A stretch of 7,559 bases of DNA from positions 6,395 through 13,953 of the forward strand of contig DLMW01000010.1 in the NCBI GenBank assembly GCA_002478245.1, in the 5' to 3' direction. This document shows, piece after piece, positions 1 to 5,314 of the stretch (within the stretch, counting starts at the first letter, position 1; each line of letters begins with the position of its first letter). The DNA comes from a bacterium UBP18_UBA7526. Its GTDB lineage: Bacteria > UBP18 > UBA7526. A model generated the notes under the pieces. It saw only the letters and a list, made by a program, of their open reading frames with translations, did not search any database and was not told the origin of the DNA. The translations under genes and the position numbers were made by a program.

Positions 1-302
1 GAAGTTTTTCCCTTACCACCAGCAACGAATATCCCCAAATCTCCCCCAATACCTTTTAGTCCGGCCTTCAATGCCCCACAGGCCGTAGTAGTCAGACCAC
101 TCGAATGCCAATCGTATCCCAGGACACAGCCGAAGGCCTGGAACCAGTAGGGGTCAGAGAGCCTCTTTAGGAATTCCTCTGCATCATACTCCCGGACAAT
201 GGCAATAGTAATCTCCCGGGCTAATCTTATCATCCTCTCCATGAGCCAGGCCGGTGCCTTTCCATAATGGAGGGGTAATTCAGCTATGCCAGTTCTCTTC
301 AA
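1..302 (-). CDS. DUF763 family protein (N-terminal part, runs off left edge)
   Basis: The first 100 residues are visible and the rest lies beyond base 1. The protein opens MKRTGIAELPLHYGKAPAWL and continues with SDPYWFQAFGCVLGYDWHSS at residues 49-68, TTTACGAL at 71-78 and IFVAGGKGKT at 91-100. I recognise this as the conserved N-terminus of DUF763, a family of unknown function found in archaea and some bacteria. The start is a TTG at 302-300. It is chosen because the conserved KRTGIAELPL begins there and because GAAGGAG sits six bases upstream. The start lies inside the end of rtcA, overlapping it by 23 bases in another frame, which suggests coupled translation. No function can be assigned from the sequence. 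The family call is firm; the start is likely. Confidence 0.85.
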   Translation of the reverse strand, partial: MKRTGIAELPLHYGKAPAWLMERMIRLAREITIAIVREYDAEEFLKRLSDPYWFQAFGCVLGYDWHSSGLTTTACGALKAGLKGIGGDLGIFVAGGKGKT

Positions 303-1332
303 TTCGGACTCCTTCACTTGAGATCATATTATCCTTTAATGCAAAGACCTTCCCTAAGAACCTCTCGCAGACCCAGATATTGGTCCGGGTATGGAGGGTC
401 AAGGAGGAGATCCTCATCCTTCCTCCCGCTAAGGCCAGCCAGGGAATGAGGTTATCTGCTAGGTGGCTATCTACCGCTGCCCCAGATTCGATCTCCCCTA
501 TCAATCCATGCGCTGCGCTAGCCCCCACTAACTCAGCGGCCTTCCCCCTCTCTCCTAAGGCATCGGCACCGAGAAGGACCCCCTTGGCGGCCTCTGCCCA
601 GAGGGTAATACCTGAGCCAGGGGAAAGAGTCTGGGAGTATTCACTCCCTATCTCTACTGGATAAGGGAACCTTTTCTTGAGAATCTCTCTCGCCCCTTCT
701 TTCTGCCTCTCGGCCACCCGGGCCTCTTTAAGGAAGCTTGAGGCATGGCTTATTCCCCTTATCCCCATAATCTCTCCCCGCTCCCCAAGTTCCAGGGGCC
801 GAAATCTCTCGAGTCGCTCCACCACTGCCCTTACCACTCCTCCTCCCTTAGGATAGTAGCCCCTCCTCATCATCTCTATCCTTATTCTGGCGCCTATTCT
901 CTCAATGGTGGGAAGGATAATATGTTGAAAGTACTCTATGGGCATGGCCCCCTTGCCCGCGGTCCCCCCTTTTAAGGCCATCTCGATCCTCCCTCGAGCA
1001 AAGGAGGCAGCTAGGATGAGAGACTGGAGAACCAGACCAATGGCCCCTGCTGTCCCGATATCGATATCTATTCCCTTTGCTTCTATAGAAAAGGGACGGA
1101 AGAAGATCTCCTGGGAACCGATAGAGAGGCCCTCATATTCTGCATTACATAACTGGATCAGGGCCTTCAAGGTGGAGAGATGCTGGGCCCTAAGGCCAGG
1201 TGGCCTCCTCTTCCCCCGGATATTATAGACCCTGACCGGTCTCTTTGTAAGGGCTGATAGGGCTAAAGCGGTCCTCAGTATCTGCCCTCCCCCTTCCAGG
1301 TAATCCCCAGGTATCTCAATGATCCCCTTCAC
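280..1332 (-). CDS. rtcA: RNA 3'-terminal phosphate cyclase
   Basis: This enzyme converts an RNA 3'-phosphate to a 2',3'-cyclic phosphate using ATP, through an adenylated enzyme histidine. The 350 residues match the usual family length. Visible signatures are EGGGQILRTALALSAL (13-28), IRGKRRPPGLRAQHL (38-52), the GGTAGKG segment with PIEYFQHIILP (122-141), PKGGG (161-165) and VDSHLADNLIPWLALAGG (287-304). His290 in that last block aligns with the nucleotidylated histidine of the family. The start is GTG at 1332-1330; its GTGA overlaps the GHMP kinase stop by four bases. The DUF763 gene starts inside its 3' end. No rtcB ligase is present in the window, so the partner, if any, lies elsewhere. 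The family call is firm. The RNA substrate is unknown. Confidence 0.95.
   Translation of the reverse strand: MKGIIEIPGDYLEGGGQILRTALALSALTKRPVRVYNIRGKRRPPGLRAQHLSTLKALIQLCNAEYEGLSIGSQEIFFRPFSIEAKGIDIDIGTAGAIGLVLQSLILAASFARGRIEMALKGGTAGKGAMPIEYFQHIILPTIERIGARIRIEMMRRGYYPKGGGVVRAVVERLERFRPLELGERGEIMGIRGISHASSFLKEARVAERQKEGAREILKKRFPYPVEIGSEYSQTLSPGSGITLWAEAAKGVLLGADALGERGKAAELVGASAAHGLIGEIESGAAVDSHLADNLIPWLALAGGRMRISSLTLHTRTNIWVCERFLGKVFALKDNMISSEGVRIEENWHS
309..315 (-). promoter_or_regulatory. Shine-Dalgarno site for the DUF763 TTG start
   Basis: The minus strand reads GAAGGAG, then six bases, then TTG. It lies inside the rtcA coding region and supports a TTG start for the next gene. Confidence 0.6.
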
Positions 1333-2333
1333 AGCTCTCTTATTCTTAAACCCTTTCTTGCTATCTTAAAGTCTAAGATTTCTCCTCCAACTTCCTCAAT
1401 CGCTCTTATAACTCTCTCTCTTCTCTCAGGTTTAACAAAGGTGATAACAGAGCCTCCGCCCCCTGCTCCAGAGATCTTATTCGCCCAGGCTCCAGCCGCC
1501 ATTGCCCCAGACATGATCCTTCTTATCTTAGGAGTGACCATCCCTTCTGCCAATCCCTTCCTCGCCTCCCACTCCTTTTTTAGGGCATCTGCCGCCCTCT
1601 TGAAATCGGCCTTCAGAATGGCTCGGCGCATATCAAGGGCTGCCTCCCGGATCCTCCTCATCCTATCTACTATCCCTCTATTACCATCGATATATCCCCT
1701 CACCGCCTGCCAGTTGGTGAGACTGGAACGGCGGGATTTACCAGTAAAGGTCAGTATCAGATGCTCTTCTAATCTCTCAATCATTTTTCCTTTAATTAAA
1801 GGCTCGATCCTATCCTTCTCTATCCCATACCAGATGGCATTTACCCCGCCATAGCAGGCAGCATAATAATCCTGATTTCCAGTAGGGGTACCGATGCTCT
1901 GGACCTCTAAATCGGTATCGATATCTATGAGTTCTTCCAAACCGTATCTCTTCTTCCCCAATCTATTCAGTCCCGCGCTCAATGCCAAGGCTAAGGATGA
2001 AGAACCACCTATTCCGGAGCCTCGCGGCGCCTGAGACTCAGTAGTAATATTTAAGCCTATATTGGGGGGGACAAAGAACTTAATAATCCGGATGAGATAA
2101 TCGAGTTCTGTTCCATACCTCAAAGAGTCGATATCCCTTGCCTTGACCTCTTTCTCCAAATCTAAAGAATTGATATGAATCCTTTTATCCCTTCTCTTCT
2201 CTATCTTTACTCGGGAATAGAGGCTAATGGCAGCATTAACCGTCAGGCTCCCCTCCTCAAAGAGATAGAGGGGATAGATATCGAGTGTCCCTCCGGCCAG
2301 ATCTACTCTGGTTGGTGCCTTTACCTCAATCAT
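1329..2333 (-). CDS. GHMP family kinase (HddA / sugar-kinase-like)
   Basis: An ATP-dependent small-molecule kinase of the GHMP superfamily (galactokinase, homoserine, mevalonate and phosphomevalonate kinases), 334 residues long. All three superfamily motifs are visible: APTRVDLAGG at 6-15, the phosphate-binding loop PRGSGIGGSSSL at 103-114, and KISGAGGGGSVITFV at 286-300. The segments NQDYYAACYGGVNAIWYG (153-170) and HLILTFTGKSRRSS (191-204) resemble D-glycero-D-manno-heptose 7-phosphate kinase (HddA) and related sugar kinases more than mevalonate kinases. No other heptose pathway gene is present here, so I leave the substrate open. Its ATG shares one base with the stop of the radical SAM gene (TGATG), and its own stop overlaps the rtcA GTG. 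Translation is therefore probably coupled along the set. Confidence 0.85.
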   Translation of the reverse strand: MIEVKAPTRVDLAGGTLDIYPLYLFEEGSLTVNAAISLYSRVKIEKRRDKRIHINSLDLEKEVKARDIDSLRYGTELDYLIRIIKFFVPPNIGLNITTESQAPRGSGIGGSSSLALALSAGLNRLGKKRYGLEELIDIDTDLEVQSIGTPTGNQDYYAACYGGVNAIWYGIEKDRIEPLIKGKMIERLEEHLILTFTGKSRRSSLTNWQAVRGYIDGNRGIVDRMRRIREAALDMRRAILKADFKRAADALKKEWEARKGLAEGMVTPKIRRIMSGAMAAGAWANKISGAGGGGSVITFVKPERRERVIRAIEEVGGEILDFKIARKGLRIREL

Positions 2334-3157
2334 CAGAAACAGAACTCTACTTTCTCTAATAGACGAAAGGCTTGGGCTATTTCTTTTACTCGCTGGCGGA
2401 GTTCTGAAGAATACCTCTCGCTCTCTTTTTTGTTGAAGAGCACTTTACCCATTTTAGAGATGTTTTCTGGATAGAACCTCTTTAAGAAGGGGTAGAGGCT
2501 TCCCCAGACTCCGAACCTAAGATTCAGGCGATCGACAAGGATATAATCTAAATCTAGGGATGAGACGGCCCCCAATAGTCTCTTCAAACTCTTTTCACTA
2601 TCCCCGATGGAGGGGAGGAAGGGGCCCAGGAAGCAATAGGTCTTAATTCCCAATTCTTTTGCCTCTCCCAAAGTAGAAATCCTTTCTGCGCTTGAAGAAG
2701 AAAGGGGCTCAATCTTCTCTTTAAGGTTTTTATCCATAGTGGTGATGGTCAGGCCCAATTCGACTTGGGGATAATCCTTTAGGATGTCGAAATCCCTTTT
2801 CGCTAAAGAACCCTTGGTTAAGATGGTTATGGGGAATTCGTTCTCTACTAAAATCTTGAGGCACTTCCTGGTCAACCGATATTTCTCTTCTAAGGGTTGA
2901 TAAGGGTCGCAGACAGAACTTACAAAGACCTCGCCTTTTGGCTTTCTCTTTATCTCTTTCTCTAAGACCAAGGGAGCATTTACCTTGACATCAACAAACT
3001 TTCCCCAAGGCTCCTTATGTCCGGTATATTCTCGCATGAATCGGGCATAACAATAGATGCAATTATTTTCGCAACCGGTATAACAGTTTAAGCAATAATC
3101 GGCAAGGCCCGATTTATTGAGGATGGATTTACATACTTTCTCTTTAACTACGAGCAA
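2333..3157 (-). CDS. SplB-like radical SAM protein
   Basis: A 274-residue radical SAM protein. The segment NCYTGCENNCIYCYARFM holds the CxxxCxxC motif (Cys29, Cys33, Cys36) that binds a 4Fe-4S cluster and S-adenosylmethionine. It is followed by WGKFVDVKVNAP (about 51-62) and VFVSSVCDPYQPLEEKYRLT (77-96), which are typical of the SplB / Rv2578c-like group of uncharacterised proteins (COG1533). Spore photoproduct lyase itself is longer, and nothing here indicates sporulation, so the reaction is unknown. The start is TTG at 3157-3155: in-frame TGA and TAG codons lie only two to three codons upstream, and no ATG lies near the N-terminus. It overlaps the end of the thioesterase remnant by 14 bases and meets the GHMP kinase at TGATG. 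Confidence 0.85.
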   Translation of the reverse strand: MLVVKEKVCKSILNKSGLADYCLNCYTGCENNCIYCYARFMREYTGHKEPWGKFVDVKVNAPLVLEKEIKRKPKGEVFVSSVCDPYQPLEEKYRLTRKCLKILVENEFPITILTKGSLAKRDFDILKDYPQVELGLTITTMDKNLKEKIEPLSSSSAERISTLGEAKELGIKTYCFLGPFLPSIGDSEKSLKRLLGAVSSLDLDYILVDRLNLRFGVWGSLYPFLKRFYPENISKMGKVLFNKKESERYSSELRQRVKEIAQAFRLLEKVEFCF

Positions 3158-3458
3158 CTCTCACTAACTTTCCTTCTGCCTCGGCAACGATATCCCCTTC
3201 TCGGTGTTTAGCATTTGCCTTAGTATAGATTATTCTCTTGGTCTCTCTTATTATTTCACTAGTGACGATGATATACCTATCTATTCTTGCTGGTTCTTTA
3301 AAGCGGAGGTTCATCTCTGCAGTCACGGCTGGAATCCCGACACCATAGGATAGTTTCACCATGACCTCATCCAATAGGGTAGCCAGGAATCCACCGTGGA
3401 TGATTCCTCCGAAGCCCTGCTGCCACTCTTGAAGAGGGTTCTCATCCTCTTCTTTTCT
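3144..3458 (-). pseudogene. PaaI-type hotdog thioesterase lacking its 5' end
   Basis: The open frame from a TAG at 3461-3459 to the stop at 3144 encodes about 104 residues. It contains GFGGIIHGGFLATLLDEVMV, the HGG active-site helix region of PaaI/YbgC-like acyl-CoA thioesterases, and then TAEMNLRFKEPARIDRYIIV and KANAKHREGDIVAEAEGKLV. Members usually carry some 30-50 residues before the HGG block. Here only about 20 codons precede it, none of them ATG, GTG or TTG, and three further stops lie upstream in frame. The first usable start, TTG at 3374, falls after the HGG motif and would remove the active site. Another frame upstream could read FDREKKRMR, which would fit a family N-terminus joined by a frameshift. 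I read this as a beheaded remnant next to the tRNA region. A sequencing indel cannot be excluded. Confidence 0.6.
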
Positions 3459-3472
3459 CTATCAAACTCAGG

Positions 3473-3630
3473 CGCGCCTGGAGGGATTTAAACCCCCGAC
3501 ACCTAGCTCCGCCCCTATCTAGAGCTATTACCACGCCCCCTGGAAGAATCGAACTTCCATCCCAGGCTCCGGAGGCCTGTGCTTTATCCCTTAAGCTAAG
3601 GGGGCGGGGTATTCTCTGAACTACAGGCGC
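3473..3630 (-). pseudogene. Split, degenerate outer tRNA enclosing tRNA-Arg
   Basis: The 5' piece (3630-3606) reads GCGCCTG, TA, GTTC, AGAGAATA, which is an acceptor strand, the T8-A9 linker and a D-arm start. The 3' piece (3533-3473) ends with T stem GGGGG, loop TTTAAAT, CCCTC, then CAGGCGC and a G discriminator. CAGGCGC is the exact 7-base complement of GCGCCTG and directly abuts the T stem, as in a real tRNA. CCT follows where CCA could be. The piece between them is tRNA-Arg. Removing it leaves about 86 bases, close to tRNA length. Decay is suggested by TTTAAAT in place of TTCRANY and by loss of the GG pair in the D loop. No clean anticodon arm can be drawn, although CCGCCCC (3607-3601) and GGGGCGG (3515-3509) are complementary across the insert. 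Confidence 0.55.
3534..3605 (-). tRNA. tRNA-Arg (anticodon CCG)
   Basis: A complete cloverleaf is visible on the minus strand: acceptor GCCCCCT/AGGGGGC (7 bp), TA, D stem GCTT/AAGC with loop AAGGGATA, base A26, anticodon stem CAGGC/GCCTG with loop CTCCGGA, variable loop GGAT, T stem GGAAG/CTTCC with loop TTCGATT, and discriminator G at 3534. The anticodon is CCG, reading CGG (Arg), and the A after GG in the D loop fits arginine identity. CCA is not encoded (GTGG follows). The 5' end overlaps the last ten bases of the Nudix gene. The gene lies between two halves of another tRNA-like structure. All stems are perfect, so it is probably functional. Confidence 0.93.
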
Positions 3631-4045
3631 TTTTTGCTCTTTCAATGGCTTTCTTTAGGATTTCCTTCGCGCCTTTGTAGGCCACAGTCTCAAGTGTTTC
3701 TTCAGGAGTAAACCATCTTGCATCCTGAATCTCTGCGGCCTGAATCTTGAATTTTTCTCTTCCCTTTGCTTCAACCAAGAAGAGATAGACCGTCTTGAAG
3801 ATTAACTCTCCATGTAAGCGGTAGAAGTAGTTTATCTTGTCGATTCTCTCCACTACCCGGAGTTTCTTTAGGCCGGTCTCTTCCTTCGTCTCCCGCAGGG
3901 CGGCATCTTCGCTGGACTCACCTTTCCCAATATTCCCCTTGGGCCAGGTCCACCTTCCATAGCCGTCCTTAATCAAAAGAACCTTAAGTCTTCCTCTTTC
4001 TCTTTTGACTACGATGCCGCCTGCAGAGAACTCTCTTTTTGCCAC
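3596..4045 (-). CDS. Nudix hydrolase
   Basis: A 149-residue hydrolase of nucleoside diphosphates linked to another moiety. The Nudix box GX5EX7REUXEEXGU is complete at 37-59: G37, E43, R51, E52, E55, E56, G58 and L59, with T53 in the first hydrophobic position. The context RWTWPKGNIGKGE before it resembles MutT / diadenosine-polyphosphate hydrolase types, but the substrate cannot be fixed. The start is GTG at 4045-4043, sharing its first base with the stop of the 39-residue gene (TAGTG), with AAGGGG a few bases upstream. The last eleven or so codons (ending ENTPPP) run through the 5' half of the degenerate outer tRNA and the first ten bases of tRNA-Arg. That tail is therefore probably acquired read-through sequence, not part of the fold. 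Confidence 0.9.
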   Translation of the reverse strand: MAKREFSAGGIVVKRERGRLKVLLIKDGYGRWTWPKGNIGKGESSEDAALRETKEETGLKKLRVVERIDKINYFYRLHGELIFKTVYLFLVEAKGREKFKIQAAEIQDARWFTPEETLETVAYKGAKEILKKAIERAKSACSSENTPPP

Positions 4046-4164
4046 TACTTACCCCTTCTTCGGGCAAGAACATACTTATAGGCCAATCTCTGGAGGTGCT
4101 TGTGGCCCTTCTTGTTCTTCCGATAGTCTATCTTCCTTCCCGACCTTCCGCTTCCCCTTCTCAT
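4045..4164 (-). CDS. Very basic 39-residue protein, unrecognised
   Basis: A short frame from ATG (4164-4162) to TAG (4047-4045). The product begins MRRGSGRSGRKIDYRKNKKG and ends HKHLQRLAYKYVLARRRGK. It has nine Arg, seven Lys and two His in 39 residues and a single acidic residue (Asp13). The first part is Gly/Arg/Lys-rich and probably unstructured; residues 21-37 could form an amphipathic helix. It is joined on both sides: ATGA overlap with the Lrp-type gene before it and TAGTG overlap with the Nudix gene after it. It fills a gap that would otherwise be empty. No own Shine-Dalgarno is obvious, so it may depend on coupled translation. The charge suggests nucleic-acid or ribosome binding (inference). 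I cannot assign it to a family. Confidence 0.7.
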   Translation of the reverse strand: MRRGSGRSGRKIDYRKNKKGHKHLQRLAYKYVLARRRGK

Positions 4165-4394
4165 AGCCGGGCAGTAATTAAGGTATCTGTAGTTGCCACT
4201 CCTGGGATGGCCCTTATCTTCCCTACTACCAGGGCGGCTAAGGCATCAAGGTCATCTGCCTCTACAGTAGCCACAGCATCCCATCTTCCAAAGACGCCCT
4301 TGACCTCCTTTACTCCCTCTACGGCCCCAATCCCTTTTAAGGCTTCCTTCTCCTTCCCAGCCGCAAAGCGAATGAGCACCATTCCTGTCACCAT
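4161..4394 (-). CDS. Stand-alone Lrp/AsnC ligand-binding (RAM) domain protein
   Basis: A 77-residue protein consisting only of the C-terminal effector-binding domain of Lrp/AsnC regulators: MVTGMVLIRFAAGKEKEALK, then IGAVEGVKEVKGVFGRWDAVATVEA, then VGKIRAIPGVATTDTLI. The pattern V-x-G-x-(W/Y)-D-x-x-(A/V) and the I-x-x-(I/L)-x-G-V block are typical. There is no helix-turn-helix domain, so it is unlikely to bind DNA by itself. Such proteins may bind amino acids or pair with full Lrp proteins (family knowledge). I choose the ATG at 4394-4392 over an in-frame GTG three codons upstream, because GGAGGTGA ends five bases before it. Its stop TGA overlaps the ATG of the 39-residue gene. Confidence 0.85.
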   Translation of the reverse strand: MVTGMVLIRFAAGKEKEALKGIGAVEGVKEVKGVFGRWDAVATVEADDLDALAALVVGKIRAIPGVATTDTLITARL

Positions 4395-4399
4395 CCTTC

Positions 4400-4407
4400 T
4401 CACCTCC
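4400..4407 (-). promoter_or_regulatory. Shine-Dalgarno site deciding the Lrp-type start
   Basis: The minus strand reads GGAGGTGA, five bases, ATG. An upstream in-frame GTG overlaps this site, so the ATG is the better start. Confidence 0.75.
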
Positions 4408-4473
4408 TTCCCCTTTACCCCGTTAGAAGTCCTTCGATATTTAATCTGGTGATAATTTTTATATTTGCGGGGT

Positions 4474-4836
4474 TTACTTTAATTCTTCTTCCTTAAGACC
4501 AAAGTAGTGGCCGATCTCGTGCCTTATTACTTCGCGTACCCTTTCTTCTATCTCTTCCTGACTATGACAGAAGGATTCAATATTCTTCTGATAGATGGTT
4601 ATCTTATCTGGTAAGATATTTCCATACCAGGGACCCCTCTTCTTCAAAGGTACTCCCTGATACAGGCCAAGAAGAGTAGTCGAAGGAGATATTGAGCATG
4701 CTCTCAAAGTAGCGGTCTGGAGCTTTTCCTCAATCACGATCCCAATGTTCTCCAATTTCTTGCGAAAGTTTAGAGGCAGTTCCTCGAGCGCCTTAAGAAC
4801 CAAATTCTCAAACTCTTTCTTCTCCATAGACACCAT
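4474..4836 (-). CDS. Small zincin-like metallopeptidase (DUF1025 / PF06262 type)
   Basis: A 120-residue protein with the zinc-binding HEIGH motif at 106-110, followed by YFGLKEEEL, the usual C-terminal end of this family. Upstream are LLGLYQGVPLKKRG (55-68) and ILPDKITIYQKNIE (74-87), which match the conserved core of the family (LGLY.G.P, P..I.iy...i). Members are about 110-130 residues long and cytosolic, with no signal peptide; substrates are unknown. Two starts are possible: ATG at 4836, used here, and ATG at 4827 (protein starting MEKKEFEN). The first ATG lies inside the outer arm of an inverted repeat, and neither has a strong Shine-Dalgarno site, so the second may be the original start. 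Confidence 0.85.
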   Translation of the reverse strand: MVSMEKKEFENLVLKALEELPLNFRKKLENIGIVIEEKLQTATLRACSISPSTTLLGLYQGVPLKKRGPWYGNILPDKITIYQKNIESFCHSQEEIEERVREVIRHEIGHYFGLKEEELK

Positions 4837-4961
4837 TTCTCGTTGTACAAGGCTCGTTTCGGCTATCGGTTAAGGTCATCCGACGATTGGGAACTGTAAT
4901 AGCCGGCCGGATAGCCTTTTACTTTTAACGGAAGACGATACGAGCCTTGCACCAAATGGTG
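4831..4961. repeat. Long imperfect inverted repeat (MITE-like or structured RNA)
   Basis: The arms are complementary over a long distance. CAAGGCTCGT (4848-4857) matches ACGAGCCTTG (4940-4949) perfectly. Pairing continues outward to 4845/4952 with one mismatch and inward, with a few mismatches and one bulge, to GTTAA/TTAAC at about 4869-4873/4925-4929. A separate outer pair CACCATTT (4831-4838) / AAATGGTG (4954-4961) is also present. The 51-base centre holds CCGGCCGG (4903-4910). It sits between the EF-Tu-like gene and the metallopeptidase, and one arm supplies the first ATG of the latter. It could be a miniature inverted-repeat element or a transcribed hairpin. No flanking direct repeat is evident. 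Confidence 0.6.
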
Positions 4962-4964
4962 CAA
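4947..4964. repeat. Perfect 8-bp palindromic hairpin
   Basis: TTGCACCA, two bases, TGGTGCAA. It forms a short perfect stem at the edge of the larger inverted repeat. No U-tract follows on the minus strand, so it does not look like an intrinsic terminator. Confidence 0.6.
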
Positions 4965-5020
4965 AGGGCGAGTAGCGCAACCGTAACCGTTTGAGGTAAT
5001 TTCAGCCTGCGGCGTGTAGC

Positions 5021-5281
5021 TTACTCTATTATCTTGTAGACCACATCCCCTTCCCGGGCATGCTCAGAGACCTTCAGGCCAATCGTTTCCCCAACCTTGG
5101 CCTCCTGAATGGCCTTATGCTCCAGTTCCATAGACTCCACTTTCTGAGTGAAATCCGAGCTCCGGCCTTTAATATGGACAGTGTCTCCCATCTTGAGGCC
5201 CTCTTCCTCGACCTTAATGATGGCCACACTGATCTTGCCGAAGTAGTGGGTTACCACACCGATTCTTTTCTCCTCTGCCAT
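5021..5281 (-). CDS. EF-Tu domain-2-like small beta-barrel protein
   Basis: An 86-residue protein starting MAEEKRIGVVTHYFGKISVA and containing LKMGDTVHIKGRSSDFTQKV (29-48), SMELEHKAI (50-58), KVGETIGLKV (62-71) and REGDVVYKI (76-84). This is the pattern of the OB-like second domain of translational GTPases (as in EF-Tu/IF2) standing alone. The family is annotated as translation elongation factor-like. It has no GTPase domain, so it cannot act as an elongation factor itself; the role is unknown. I choose ATG 5281 over an upstream in-frame ATG at 5308, because GGAGGTGA lies five bases before it. It follows pfkA after a 33-base gap, probably in the same transcript. Confidence 0.85.
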   Translation of the reverse strand: MAEEKRIGVVTHYFGKISVAIIKVEEEGLKMGDTVHIKGRSSDFTQKVESMELEHKAIQEAKVGETIGLKVSEHAREGDVVYKIIE

Positions 5282-5286
5282 TTTCC

Positions 5287-5294
5287 TCACCTCC
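5287..5294 (-). promoter_or_regulatory. Shine-Dalgarno site deciding the EF-Tu-like start
   Basis: GGAGGTGA, five bases, ATG on the minus strand. This is the same sequence and spacing as before the Lrp-type gene, and it excludes the longer reading from 5308. Confidence 0.8.
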
Positions 5295-5314
5295 CCTCTC
5301 TCGGTCATCTGCGA

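Noticed and set aside
254..664. Plus-strand open frames opposite rtcA, the GHMP kinase, pfkA and others
   Set aside because: They lie antisense to well-recognised genes, show no family motifs and have no ribosome sites.
3469..3480. 12-base perfect palindrome CAGGCGCGCCTG as an operator
   Set aside because: It is explained by the outer tRNA acceptor strand followed by its discriminator and CC; no regulator context supports an operator.
3442..3645. Open frame of about 67 codons on the minus strand across the tRNA region
   Set aside because: It reads straight through tRNA-Arg and the outer tRNA halves and has no ribosome site; it is a shadow of RNA genes.
4416..4480. Possible promoter in the AT-rich spacer before the Lrp-type gene
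   Set aside because: TATA-like stretches exist, but no -35/-10 pair with acceptable sequence and spacing could be picked out.
4947..4964. Possible intrinsic terminator after the EF-Tu-like gene
   Set aside because: The hairpin is perfect but no run of T follows it on the minus strand.
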